64,000 nucleotides of DNA from Bifidobacterium simiiventris. Lineage in GTDB: Bacteria; Actinomycetota; Actinomycetes; Actinomycetales; Bifidobacteriaceae. The stretch covers positions 1-64,000 of the forward strand of contig NZ_JAHBBG010000012.1 of assembly GCF_019331715.1 (NCBI RefSeq), written 5' to 3'. Shown in pieces: positions 34,400 to 43,403 of the stretch. The translations under genes were made by a program, and so were the position numbers. The notes below the pieces were generated by a model. The model made no database searches and was not told the DNA's origin. It was given only the letters and a program-made list of their open reading frames with translations. Position 1 is the first letter of the stretch. Each line of letters starts with the position of its first letter.

Positions 34400-36460
34400 T
34401 CAGCCGAGGATGACGAAGGACTGCGGAGGCAGCGTGAGCGTGGCGCCGTCGACCGCGGGTTCGCCGATGGCGAGGCGGACGGCGGGGGACTGCGCGGCGA
34501 ATTCGGTCGGGAGCGTGACCGTTTCGGTCTCACGACCGGGATTCATGGCGATGAGGAGGGGAAGACTGCCTGACTCGTTGCGCTCGCCCGAAGAGTCGAC
34601 CGGAGTGCGCAGATAGGCGAAGACACGGCCGGATTCAGGTGCAGCGACCGGTTCGAACGCCGCGTTGGACCTCAGCGCGGGGGAGTCGGCGCGCAATGCC
34701 AGCAGCGACGTGATCCAGTGGTACAGCGAGTCGGCGCGTGCGGATTCCGATGCGACCGTAGGAACGGTCACAGGCGAGACGGCGCCGGTTGCGTCATGGG
34801 CCGTATCACCCGCCGGTTCGACCGGCAGATACAGCGCATCGGCGGGCGCGGCGGAGAAGCCAAGATTCGGCAGATCGCCGTCCCACTGCATCGGCGTTCG
34901 GCTGCCGGTGCGCGTGTAGCCGCCTTCCTTCGTGGGCAGGTCGCGGTATCGCATGCCGATCTCGTCGCCGTAATACACGAACGGGCAGCCGGGCATCGTC
35001 AGCAGCATGCCGAAGGCGATCTTGCGCTCGCGTTCGGTCAGTCGCGGCGCGAACCGTCGCGTGTCGTGGTTGCAGGAGATCAGATCGAAGAGGCCGCCCG
35101 CGCGCTCGCAGTCGCGCAACTGCGGCAGGTACTGGTCGAGGAACGGCTTGATCGACGCGCCGGAATCCGCGTTGAAGTAGCTCAGATCGCCGTCGTGGTC
35201 GAACGGGGTGTCGGTGTTGCGCAGGAGCATGTTGTAGCCGTTCGGCTTGCCGTCCCAGCGCCAGTCGAGGTAGAAGTCCATGTCGAAGCCGGCCTGCATG
35301 GACTCGTAGGGGCGGCCCCATTCGGAGACGAACGCGGCGGCCGGGAACTCGGGGCGGATCTTCGAGAACATGTACTGCCAGGTACGGATGGTGGCCGGCT
35401 TGCCTTCGTCGTCGTGCTTGACGAGGCTATCGGCCATGTCGACGCGGAAGCCGTCTGCGCCGCGCGACAGCCAGAAGCGCATGACGTCGACCATCGCGTC
35501 GCAGGTGGCGAGGGCTTCGGGGCCGAGTGCGGCGTGCTGCCAGGATTGGCGCGGGTGCGCGAAGCCGTAGTTGAGTGCGGGCTGGCATTTGAAGAAGTTG
35601 ATGATATAGGTGCCGTCGCGTGGGGTTTCGCCGCCGATGAAGGGCAGGCCGTCGCCGCCGGCGATCCACGAGTCGGTCCAGATATAGCGGGAGGCGAGGG
35701 TGGGGTTGTGATCAGTGATTGTTCCCGTATTGTCATCTCGATCGGAGCCGGCTCCCATGTTGTCATCTCGACCGGAGCGTAGCGGAGTGGAGAGATCTTT
35801 GGCGGGGACTGCCTCGGTAAGATTTCTCGACTCCGCTTCGCTTCGCTCGAAATGACATTTAGTGGGAGTGCCTTCGTTCTGCTCGCAATGACAATCAGAG
35901 GAAGGGGCGGCGGAGGGAATGATCTCGCCGCGATTGGTCGTGTTGGGTTGGGAGGAGGCGTGGAACCAGGGGTGTTCTTCGCTGGTGTGGCCGGGGACGA
36001 GGTCGAGCAGGACTCGGATGCCGCGTTCGTGGGCGGCGGCGAACAGGGCGACCAGATCGTCGTTGGTGCCGTAGCGTGGGGCGACGCGCGTGTAGTCGCG
36101 TACGTCGTAGCCGGCGTCCTTGAAGGGGGAGTCGAAGAGCGGGTTCAGCCACAGTGCGTTGCAGCCGAGATTGCGAACGTAGTCAAGATGATCGATGATG
36201 CCGTGGATGTCGCCGATGCCGTCGCCGTTCGAGTCGGCGAACGACTGAGGATAGATCTCGTAGAAGACGGCGGTGTCGAGCCACGTGCGGTCGGGGGTGG
36301 AGGGGGTGTTCATAGTGTCATCTCGACCGGAGCGCAGCGGAGTGGAGAGATCTGTGGAGGGGACTGCGTTGGTAAGATTTCTCGGCTCCGCTTCGCTTCG
36401 CTCGAAATGACAAGCGGGGGAGGGGGTGTGGGGGGCTTCGGCGTGTTGCGTTTGGGTCAT
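34400..36460 (-). CDS. GH13 alpha-glucosidase with repeat-encoded insertions
   Basis: A 686-residue GH13 enzyme (oligo-1,6-glucosidase/alpha-glucosidase type) acting on imported malto- or isomalto-oligosaccharides. Motifs: WLDTAVFYEIYPQSFADSNGDGIGDI, LLDLVPGHTSEEHPWF, GFRVDMADSL with the nucleophile Asp, AFVSEWGRP with the acid/base Glu, and SCNHDTRR. The start at ATG 36460 has AAAGGA 8 bases upstream; ATG 36313 would give the more usual N-terminus but has only a weak site. Two family-A repeats are translated in frame, at the N-terminus (CHFERSEAEPRNL) and after the HTSEEHPWF loop, adding about 80 residues there. Divergent from malE-like, sharing LacI operators. Confidence 0.88.
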   Translation of the reverse strand: MTQTQHAEAPHTPSPACHFERSEAEPRNLTNAVPSTDLSTPLRSGRDDTMNTPSTPDRTWLDTAVFYEIYPQSFADSNGDGIGDIHGIIDHLDYVRNLGCNALWLNPLFDSPFKDAGYDVRDYTRVAPRYGTNDDLVALFAAAHERGIRVLLDLVPGHTSEEHPWFHASSQPNTTNRGEIIPSAAPSSDCHCEQNEGTPTKCHFERSEAESRNLTEAVPAKDLSTPLRSGRDDNMGAGSDRDDNTGTITDHNPTLASRYIWTDSWIAGGDGLPFIGGETPRDGTYIINFFKCQPALNYGFAHPRQSWQHAALGPEALATCDAMVDVMRFWLSRGADGFRVDMADSLVKHDDEGKPATIRTWQYMFSKIRPEFPAAAFVSEWGRPYESMQAGFDMDFYLDWRWDGKPNGYNMLLRNTDTPFDHDGDLSYFNADSGASIKPFLDQYLPQLRDCERAGGLFDLISCNHDTRRFAPRLTERERKIAFGMLLTMPGCPFVYYGDEIGMRYRDLPTKEGGYTRTGSRTPMQWDGDLPNLGFSAAPADALYLPVEPAGDTAHDATGAVSPVTVPTVASESARADSLYHWITSLLALRADSPALRSNAAFEPVAAPESGRVFAYLRTPVDSSGERNESGSLPLLIAMNPGRETETVTLPTEFAAQSPAVRLAIGEPAVDGATLTLPPQSFVILG
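35730..35892. repeat. Family-A dispersed repeat inside the alpha-glucosidase gene
   Basis: Three left ends, a full inverted copy and an extra right end lie within the coding sequence without breaking the frame. The translated product contains CHFERSEAESRNLT and DLSTPLRSGRDD. Confidence 0.85.
36316..36412. repeat. Family-A dispersed repeat at the 5' end of the alpha-glucosidase gene
   Basis: One complete inverted copy, in the same orientation as that at 35730. It lies between two candidate start codons (36460 and 36313) and is in frame with the gene. Confidence 0.8.
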
Positions 36461-36535
36461 GACTGCAATCCTTTGCAATTCTTGCGGTTTAGCGTTATCA
36501 ATGACATCGTTTGTCGTAAATAATTTTGCCACGAA

Positions 36536-36680
36536 TTGCCAACGTTTGCAAAACCGTGCTATAGTAATAACCACTGATGCACTGCAAGGGAGTTGCACGA
36601 GGAACGCATTAGCCGTGAGAATCACGCCGATGTGAACGTATGCAATACCTAGCTCTGCAAAAGGGCTGCAACGTATGCAG
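36536..36680. promoter_or_regulatory. LacI-type operators between alpha-glucosidase and malE-like genes
   Basis: Three related pseudo-palindromes: TTGCCAACGTTTGCAA (36536-36551), GTGAACGTATGCAA (36632-36645) and CTGCAACGTATGCAG (36666-36680). The common core is GCAACGTnTGCA. Similar sites stand upstream of the amylopullulanase gene at 46725, 46794 and 46864, next to a LacI-family gene. The region 36461-36726 has no gene. Confidence 0.75.
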
Positions 36681-36726
36681 TGCATAAGAGAAAACGCAAC
36701 GATGTAAGTAAAGGAAAGGAAGATCG

Positions 36727-38070
36727 ATGAAGATCAATTGGAAGAAGGCTATCGGCCTTACTGCTGCCGCCTCCATGCTGCTGCCGCTCGCCGCGTGCGG
36801 CGGCGAGACCGCCAACAACGCCGGCGGCGAGAACAAGACCTCCGGCACCACCGAGGTCACCCTGAGCGTCTGGGCCCCGCAGGAAGACCAGGCCAAGGGC
36901 AAGGACGGTTCCGAGTCCTGGCTGGCCCAGGTCGAGAAGAAGTTCGAAGAGGCCCACCCGGACTACAAGATCACGTGGAAGAACGACGTCGTCTCCGAAG
37001 CCGACGCGTCCAAGACCGTGATCGGCGATCCGGCCGCCGCCGCCGACGTCTACATGTTCGCGAACGATCAGCTGGGCACGCTGGTCAAGGCCGGCGCCAT
37101 CGGCGAGCTGGGCGAGAACGAGGCCAAGCAGGTCAAGGAGCAGAACTCCCAGGTCCTCGTCTATTCCGTGACCGGCACCGACGGCAAGCTCTACGGCGTG
37201 CCGTACACCGCCAACACCTGGTTCATGTACTACGACTCCTCCGTCTTCTCCGCGGACGACGTCAAGAACTGGGACACCATGCTTTCCAAGGCCGCCGTCT
37301 CCTTCCCGATGACCAACGGTTGGAACATGGCCTCGTGGTTCACCAAGTCCGCCGACCTGACCTTCTTCGGCGACAACTCCAACCCGACCGACGCCTCCAA
37401 GGGCGTCTCCGTCGACGTCGACAAGCTCACCGCAACGACCAAGTACCTCGTCAACATGGCCAACAACGCCAACTTCATCAACGATGACGACACCTCCGGC
37501 ATGGACAACCTGAAGGCCGGCAAGGTCCACGCCTACTTCTCCGGCACGTGGAACGCCTCCGCCGTCAAGGACATCCTCGCCCCCGACAAGGATGAGGACG
37601 GCAAGGCCGACTTCGACCACTACGCCGCCGCGCAGCTGCCGAAGTTCACCGTGGACGGCCAGGAGTACCAGATGGACGCCTTCGCCGGTTCCAAGGCCGT
37701 CGCCTACAACCCGAACGCCAAGAACACCAAGGTCGCTTCCCAGTTCGCCGCCTTCCTCGGCTCCGCCGACGCCCAGAAGCTCCACTGGGATCTGCGCGGC
37801 GTGGTGCCGTCCGACAACTCCCTCGCCGACTACGAGGGCAACGGCTCCGACTTCGGCTCCATCGCCAAGGACCCGGCCGCCCAGGCCCAGATCAACACCA
37901 TCGCCAACACCTCCATCCTGCAGCCGTCCATCGCGGCCATGAATGAGTGGTGGGACCCGGCCAAGGCCTACGGCGCTTCCATCGTGAACAAGGAAACCAC
38001 CGTCGACAACGCCGCCCAGAAGGCCGCCGACTTCGCCAAGCTGCTTGCCGCGATGACGAAGACCGAATGA
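36727..38070 (+). CDS. Maltooligosaccharide-type ABC importer, substrate-binding lipoprotein
   Basis: A 447-residue extracellular solute-binding protein of the MalE (family 1) type. A lipoprotein signal with lipobox LAAC (Cys24) anchors it to the membrane. The mature part has NTWFMYYDSSVFSADDVKNWD, GTWNASAVKDIL and a closing KAADFAKLLAAM. GGAAAGGAAG precedes the ATG. Permease genes follow after 344 bp of hairpins, a usual way to make more binding protein than permease. Maltooligosaccharides are the likely ligand from the alpha-glucan context and the LacI operators; sequence alone does not set this. Confidence 0.88.
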   Translation: MKINWKKAIGLTAAASMLLPLAACGGETANNAGGENKTSGTTEVTLSVWAPQEDQAKGKDGSESWLAQVEKKFEEAHPDYKITWKNDVVSEADASKTVIGDPAAAADVYMFANDQLGTLVKAGAIGELGENEAKQVKEQNSQVLVYSVTGTDGKLYGVPYTANTWFMYYDSSVFSADDVKNWDTMLSKAAVSFPMTNGWNMASWFTKSADLTFFGDNSNPTDASKGVSVDVDKLTATTKYLVNMANNANFINDDDTSGMDNLKAGKVHAYFSGTWNASAVKDILAPDKDEDGKADFDHYAAAQLPKFTVDGQEYQMDAFAGSKAVAYNPNAKNTKVASQFAAFLGSADAQKLHWDLRGVVPSDNSLADYEGNGSDFGSIAKDPAAQAQINTIANTSILQPSIAAMNEWWDPAKAYGASIVNKETTVDNAAQKAADFAKLLAAMTKTE

Positions 38071-38414
38071 TCGTGATCGCCGCCGGTCCCACACGCAACA
38101 CAGACTCTGGTCCGGCGGCAATCATCCAAACAACACATAACTGAACATCCCCTCCCAGCCGAGGGGAACCAACTCTTGAGGGTCCGATAAGGTACGCCAC
38201 TGCGGAGCGGATGTCACGAAACCGCGCAACCGCTCCGCAGCCTCAACCAACACAGCGGTTTCATCCAAAACTTACCTCTCCTCCTTCTCCTCCATTGCCG
38301 ACAGAGTCCGGGCGCTGAATATGGTTCGGCACCCGGGCTTTATCGGTTCTACGGGGTTATGACGAAGGGGGATGACGCAAACGTAAACGATACAAGGAGA
38401 GGCGGTAGGGTTTC
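38071..38414. other. Hairpin-rich gap between binding protein and permeases
   Basis: No gene. Visible stems: GCCGCCGG with CCGGCGGC (about 38081-38122), CTGCGGAGCGG with CCGCTCCGCAG (38200-38210 with 38230-38240) and GTCCGGGCGCTG with the CACCCGGGC side (38307-38336). They probably attenuate transcription and protect the malE-like mRNA 3' end. Confidence 0.6.
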
Positions 38415-39824
38415 ATGACAACGGCAACCCTTTCCCCGCGGGAGATGAAGCGGCGCAAGCGAATGGGCGCCGACTACGTGGCTCCTTCGCCGTATTCGGT
38501 GAAGGCCGCGCTGACCCAGGGCGACGTGCTGACCAAGCTGTCGGCGGTCGTGTTCGGTCTGGGCAACCTCGCGCACAAGCAAATCGTCAAGGGCCTGCTC
38601 CTGCTGGCCGGCGAGATCGCGTTCATCGCGTTCATGGTCACCAGTGGCGCGGGCTATCTCAGCAAGCTGCCGAGCCTGGGCACGCAGAAGCAGGGCAAGG
38701 TGCTCGTCGACGGCTACTGGGAGTACACCGCCGGCGACAACTCGGTCATCATCCTGCTGTACGGCGTGTGCTCGATCGTCGCGATCATCGCGTTCGTCTA
38801 CCTGTGGACGCTCTCGCTGCGCTGCGCGTACAAGGCCGAATGCCTCGCCAAGGCCAACGACGGCAAGGTGCCGTCCTTGATGGACGACATCGCCACCCTC
38901 AAGGACGCCAAGGCGCACGAACTGCTTATGTTCCTGCCGACGCTCGGCATCCTCATCTTCACCGTGCTGCCGCTGATCTTCATGATCTCGATGGCGTTCA
39001 CGAACTACGATCACAGCAACGTCGTCCTGTTCGACTGGGTCGGCCTCGACACGTTCAAGCAGGTGTTCTCGGGCGGCGCGGGCGCCACCGTCAACGCGCA
39101 GCTGTTCGTGCAGGTGCTCGTCTGGACGCTCGTGTGGGCGTTCTTCGCCACCTTCCTCAACTTCTTCTTCGGCATGTTCTTCGCGATGATCATCAACCGC
39201 AAGACCACCCGCTTCAAGGGCTTCTGGCGCGCGGTGTTCTCCATGTCGATCGCCGTACCGCAGTTCGTCTCGCTGCTGGTCATGCGCACCATGCTGCGCC
39301 AGCAGGGCATCATCAACCGCATGCTCGAATCCGCCGGCCTGATCGACGCGCCGCTGCCGTTCCTGACCGACGCGACGTGGGCGCGCGTCACCGTCATCGT
39401 GATCAACCTGTGGATCGGCATCCCGTACACGATCATGCAGATCACCGGCATCCTGCAGAACATTCCGGCCGATCTGTACGAGGCCGCGCGCATCGACGGC
39501 GCGAACTGGTGGCAGATCTTCGTCAAGATCACCATGCCGTACATCTTCTTCGTCCTCACGCCGTACCTGATCACGACGTTCACCGGCAACGTGAACAACT
39601 TCAACGTGATCTACCTGCTGACGGCAGGCGACCCGGTGCCGGTCGGCGCGTCCGCCGGCAAGACCGACCTGCTCATCACCTGGCTGTACAAGCTGACGGT
39701 CGACAAGGGCGACTACAACCTCGGTGCCGTGATCGGCATCATGACCTTCATCGTGCTCGCGGTGGTGTCGCTCATCACCTACCGCAGCTCCGGTTCCTAC
39801 AAGAATGAGGAGGGATTCCGGTGA
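38415..39824 (+). CDS. ABC sugar importer permease, MalF-type
   Basis: A 469-residue CUT1 permease with about eight membrane helices. The N-terminal cytoplasmic stretch (MTTATLSPREMKRRKRMGADY) precedes helix 1; there is a large extracellular segment near residues 80-105. The EAA loop, which contacts the ATPase, is LYEAARIDGANWWQIFVKITMP. It overlaps the next permease gene by 4 bases. No ATPase gene is nearby, as in other actinobacterial sugar importers that share an MsiK-type ATPase encoded elsewhere. Confidence 0.92.
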   Translation: MTTATLSPREMKRRKRMGADYVAPSPYSVKAALTQGDVLTKLSAVVFGLGNLAHKQIVKGLLLLAGEIAFIAFMVTSGAGYLSKLPSLGTQKQGKVLVDGYWEYTAGDNSVIILLYGVCSIVAIIAFVYLWTLSLRCAYKAECLAKANDGKVPSLMDDIATLKDAKAHELLMFLPTLGILIFTVLPLIFMISMAFTNYDHSNVVLFDWVGLDTFKQVFSGGAGATVNAQLFVQVLVWTLVWAFFATFLNFFFGMFFAMIINRKTTRFKGFWRAVFSMSIAVPQFVSLLVMRTMLRQQGIINRMLESAGLIDAPLPFLTDATWARVTVIVINLWIGIPYTIMQITGILQNIPADLYEAARIDGANWWQIFVKITMPYIFFVLTPYLITTFTGNVNNFNVIYLLTAGDPVPVGASAGKTDLLITWLYKLTVDKGDYNLGAVIGIMTFIVLAVVSLITYRSSGSYKNEEGFR

Positions 39825-40717
39825 GTAATCACAGCATTCAGAAGGATCAATCGCATAGCCTGCTTCACGACGCGCGCAAGCGCCGCATCCTCGGCGACGT
39901 GCTGGCCCACCTGTTCCTCGCCGTGATGGCGGTCATCTGGATCATCCCGGTCGTGTGGGTGTTCGCGGAAAGCTTCAACCAGGACAAGTCGCCGTCGCAG
40001 AGCTCCTTCTTCCCGAAGGCGTACACGCTCGACAACTACATCGAACTGTTCACCGACCGCACGGTCATGAACTTCCCGCGCATGTACATGAACACGCTGA
40101 TCGTCGCGTGCTTCGTGTGCGTGATCTCGATCTTCTTCGTGCTCTCCGTGGCGTACTGCATGAGCCGTCTGCGCTTCCGTACGCGCAAGACGTTCATGAA
40201 CGTGGTGCTGATCCTCGGCATGTTCCCGGGCATCATGGCCGTGACCGCCATCTACTTCATTTTGAAGGCCATGGGCCTGACCGAGGGCAACACGTCGATC
40301 ATCGCGCTGATCCTCGTATACTCGGCTGGCACCGGCGCGGGCTTCTACGTGATGAAGGGCTTCATGGACACGATCCCGACCTCGCTCGACGAGGCCGCGA
40401 TGCTCGACGGCTGCACCCGTCTGCAGGTGTTCTACAAGATCATCATCCCGATCTGCAAGCCCATGATCGTCTACCAGGCCATCATCGGCTTCCTGACCCC
40501 GTGGCTCGACTTCGTGATGGCGAAGGTCATCTGCCGCACGCAGACGAACTACACCGTCTCGCTCGGCCTGTGGCTGATGCTGCAGAAGGAGTACATCAAC
40601 AACTGGTTCGCGAAGTTCGCGGCCGGCGCGGTGCTCGTCTCGATCCCGATCGCGATCCTGTTCATCGTGATGCAGCGCTTCTACCAGGAGTCGATGTCGG
40701 GTTCCGTCAAGGGCTGA
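39821..40717 (+). CDS. ABC sugar importer permease, MalG-type
   Basis: A 298-residue CUT1 permease with six predicted membrane helices, the partner of the MalF-type protein. The EAA loop is SLDEAAMLDGCTRLQVFYKIIIPICKP. The GTG start lies within the ATGA-like overlap with the upstream gene, so translation is coupled. Its 3' end runs into a nested-hairpin element whose outer stem includes the stop codon region. Confidence 0.92.
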   Translation: MSNHSIQKDQSHSLLHDARKRRILGDVLAHLFLAVMAVIWIIPVVWVFAESFNQDKSPSQSSFFPKAYTLDNYIELFTDRTVMNFPRMYMNTLIVACFVCVISIFFVLSVAYCMSRLRFRTRKTFMNVVLILGMFPGIMAVTAIYFILKAMGLTEGNTSIIALILVYSAGTGAGFYVMKGFMDTIPTSLDEAAMLDGCTRLQVFYKIIIPICKPMIVYQAIIGFLTPWLDFVMAKVICRTQTNYTVSLGLWLMLQKEYINNWFAKFAAGAVLVSIPIAILFIVMQRFYQESMSGSVKG

Positions 40718-40856
40718 GCCGTGACGGACAGTCCAGTGGACTGTCCGTAGGCTCAGCCTGAGCGAGCCGATAGGCGAGCGAGGGCAGCATTGAGTCCGAG
40801 CGTAGCGAGGTCCGCTGTTGCAGCGCCGCAGGCGACGCGTAAAGAAGCCTCAGCCC
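40711..40856. repeat. Large nested-hairpin repeat element, copy 2
   Basis: Core hairpin ACGGACAGTCC/GGACTGTCCGT (40724-40748), followed by GGCTCAGCCTGAGCGAGCC and other pairings, closed by GGGCTGAG (40711) with CTCAGCCC (40849). It shares the CTGAGCCGT...CAGTCC...GGACTGT...TAGGC order with 15079-15243. Confidence 0.6.
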
Positions 40857-40875
40857 GAGCCGAGTCCTCCAAGAT

Positions 40876-41030
40876 TGTCATTTCGAGCGAGGCGTAGCCG
40901 AGTCGAGAAATCTTACGAAACCGTTGTGCTGTGGAAGATTTCTCCGCTCGCTGCGCTCGGTCGAAATGACAGGGGAGCGTGTCGGCTTGGTCGAAATGAC
41001 AGGGGGCGCGCTCGTCCAGTCGAAATGACG
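40876..41030. repeat. Family-A dispersed repeat with extra right ends
   Basis: A full inverted copy (TGTCATTTCGAGCGAGGCG ... TCGGTCGAAATGACA) is followed by two tandem short ends, GGTCGAAATGACA and AGTCGAAATGACG. Confidence 0.75.
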
Positions 41031-41087
41031 GGGTGATGCGCTATTCGTCCGACCGCGCCGGCAAACGCCGACGACCCACTAGCAATC

Positions 41088-41215
41088 CCAAGGCTCCTCT
41101 CTCCGTGGGGAGCTGCTGAGCGACAATAGCCGGAAGTAAAAGTAGAGTTCACACGCATAGCCGCTTTCGGTTGCGTCTCGCTCGGCGGCTCCCTCCGGGG
41201 AGGGGAGCCTTGTCA
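41088..41215. repeat. Family-B-like repeat, extended form
   Basis: CAAGGCTCCTCTCTCCGTGG at the left and GGGGAGGGGAGCCTTG at the right form inverted ends, with CTCCCTCCGGGGAGGGGAG as an internal stem. Related to the shorter family-B copies near 15.3-18.1 kb. Confidence 0.5.
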
Positions 41216-41272
41216 TGTCTTGGCGCATATCATCGGCGCACATATCCGCATACCTTACGAAAGGAAACCACG

Positions 41273-43390
41273 ATGGAGCAGCTTGTTGACGCCCCGGCCG
41301 TGGCCGCAGGCACGCCCGCCGAGCAGGCGCAGCCGTGCCCGGACTACCCGGTTTACACTGGCGACGACCTCGGTGCGTTCCCGGATGCTTCCGGCACCAC
41401 GTTCCGCGTCTGGGCGCCGAGCGCCAGCGGTGTCACGCTGCGCCTGTTCACCAGTGGTTCCGCGGTCGAGGACGCTGCGAACGCCATCACCGATCATGAC
41501 GGTGTCCACGCGCCCGGCCGCACTCCCGACCGTGCCGTTGCCAACGATGGCATGACCGCGGCCGACGAAACCGGTCCGATCGCATCCGTCGATCCGACCG
41601 AAACGCACGAACTGACCCCGGGCGCGAACGACACATGGCTCGTGCGCTGCGACGGCGTCGGCCACGGCACCTACTACGACTATCTCGTCCGCTTCGCCGA
41701 CGGCACGATCAACCGCACCGCCGACCCGTGGGCGCGCGCGGCCGGCGTGAACGGCCGTCGCAGCATGGTCGTCGACCTTGCCCAAACCAATCCGGACGGC
41801 TGGGAACGCGACGCCCGTCCGCACACCCCCGCCAGCGATCTGGTCATCTGGGAAACACACATCGGCGACTTCAGCAACGATCCGCACAGCGGCATCCCCG
41901 CCGACCATCGCGGCACCTATCTCGCGTTCACTGACAACGACAGCAGCGTTGACAACGCTGGCAAGTTCCCGACCTGTGTCGCGTATCTCAAACGGCTCGG
42001 CATCACCGCGGTCCAGCTCATGCCGTTCTACGACTACGGTTCGATCGACGAATCACTGCCGCGCACCGACCCGAAGCACGGCTTCAACTGGGGCTACGAC
42101 CCGCTCAACTACAACGTGCCGGAAGGCTCGTACAGCACCGACCCGTTCCACGGCGAGGTTCGCATCCGCGAATGCAAGCAGATGATCCAGGCGCTGCACG
42201 CGGCCGGCATCAAGGTCATCATGGACGTGGTCTACAACCACATGTTCTCGACCGACAACTGGTTCGAGCGGATGATCCCCGGCTACGCGCTGCGCCGCCG
42301 CGCCGACGGCAGCTTCGCGAACGGCTCGGCCTGCTCGAACGACGTGGCCTCCGAGCGCGCGATGATGCGCAAGTACATCGTCGATTCGGCCGTGTACTGG
42401 GCGAGCGAATACCATATCGATGGCTTCCGCTTCGACCTGATGGGCCTGATCGACGTGGACACGATGAATGCGGTGCGCGCGGCGCTCGATGCGCTGCCGG
42501 ACGGCGCGAGCATCCTCATGCACGGCGAACCGTGGGCGGCCGGCCAGACCGCGCTGCCGGCCGGCGTCGTGCTCGCCGATAAGCGCGGCATGCCGTACCT
42601 CGACCCGCGCATCGGCGCGTTCTGCGACTCGACGCGCGACGCGGTGCGCGGCCACATCTTCTACCACTGGGTGCCCGGTTACCTGACCGGCGCGGCCGCC
42701 GACTACGCCGAGGACATCCGCCACGCCGAGAACGGCTGGCGTGGCACCAAGCACGAGACCGCAAGCGTGGCGCAGGTCATCCAGTACGTGTCCGCGCACG
42801 ACGACCTGACCTTGTGGGACAAGCTGTGCGCGGTCATGCGCCGCATGCCGAACGAGACCGACTACTCGGCCGATGACCCGTCGTGCGCGGATCTCATGCG
42901 TGCGAACCGGCTGGCCGCGGGCATCGTGTTCTCGGCGGCCGGCGTGCCGTTCCTGCTCGGCGGCGAGGAGTTCGCGCGCACCAAGCACGGCAACTCCGAC
43001 TCGTACTGCAGCCCGGCTTCGCTCAACCAGCTTGACTGGCGGCGCGCGGAACGTTTCAGCTCGCTGGTCGACCATTACGCGGCGCTGATCCGGCTGCGGC
43101 GCGGCAATCCCGCGTACTTTGGCGGCGCGCGCATGATCGTGCCGCGCGTTGACGAGACGGTCGTGTTCCGCGTGGGCGACGACTGTATCGCGATCAACCC
43201 GACCGCGAAGACGCAGCTGCAACTGACGGTTGATCTGGAGAAGACCGGCCCGTACGGCGAACTGTCGCCGATCGCGCCGGACGAATGGTCGTGCGTGTAC
43301 TGCTCCTCGCCGGACGCGCCGACCGCGGTGGAGAACCGGCGGCTGTCGCTGCCGCCGTACAGCTTCACCGTCTGGCGGCGCAAGCGTTGA
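41273..43390 (+). CDS. pulA: Cytoplasmic type I pullulanase / debranching enzyme (GH13_14-like)
   Basis: A 705-residue enzyme cleaving alpha-1,6 branches of imported alpha-glucan fragments. An N-terminal CBM48-like module (about 25-165) has GTTFRVWAPSASGVTLRL. The catalytic barrel shows YNVPEGSYSTDP, VIMDVVYNHMF, GFRFDLMGLID (nucleophile Asp388), MHGEPWAAG (Glu419) and SAHDDLTLWDKL (Asp510). There is no signal peptide. The same motif set occurs in the C-terminal half of the secreted amylopullulanase at 47038. The start at 41273 follows GAAAGGAAACCACG. The HAD gene follows 13 bases after the stop. Confidence 0.88.
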   Translation: MEQLVDAPAVAAGTPAEQAQPCPDYPVYTGDDLGAFPDASGTTFRVWAPSASGVTLRLFTSGSAVEDAANAITDHDGVHAPGRTPDRAVANDGMTAADETGPIASVDPTETHELTPGANDTWLVRCDGVGHGTYYDYLVRFADGTINRTADPWARAAGVNGRRSMVVDLAQTNPDGWERDARPHTPASDLVIWETHIGDFSNDPHSGIPADHRGTYLAFTDNDSSVDNAGKFPTCVAYLKRLGITAVQLMPFYDYGSIDESLPRTDPKHGFNWGYDPLNYNVPEGSYSTDPFHGEVRIRECKQMIQALHAAGIKVIMDVVYNHMFSTDNWFERMIPGYALRRRADGSFANGSACSNDVASERAMMRKYIVDSAVYWASEYHIDGFRFDLMGLIDVDTMNAVRAALDALPDGASILMHGEPWAAGQTALPAGVVLADKRGMPYLDPRIGAFCDSTRDAVRGHIFYHWVPGYLTGAAADYAEDIRHAENGWRGTKHETASVAQVIQYVSAHDDLTLWDKLCAVMRRMPNETDYSADDPSCADLMRANRLAAGIVFSAAGVPFLLGGEEFARTKHGNSDSYCSPASLNQLDWRRAERFSSLVDHYAALIRLRRGNPAYFGGARMIVPRVDETVVFRVGDDCIAINPTAKTQLQLTVDLEKTGPYGELSPIAPDEWSCVYCSSPDAPTAVENRRLSLPPYSFTVWRRKR

Positions 43391-43403
43391 AAGGTGTTGG
43401 CTT

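Larger units (their letters stand above)
40718..41272. other. 555-bp repeat-filled gap before the pullulanase gene
   Basis: No gene. From left to right it holds the nested element (to 40856), a family-A block (40876-41030) and family-B-like stems (41088-41215). The pullulanase gene's own GAAAGGAAACC site follows. Confidence 0.65.
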
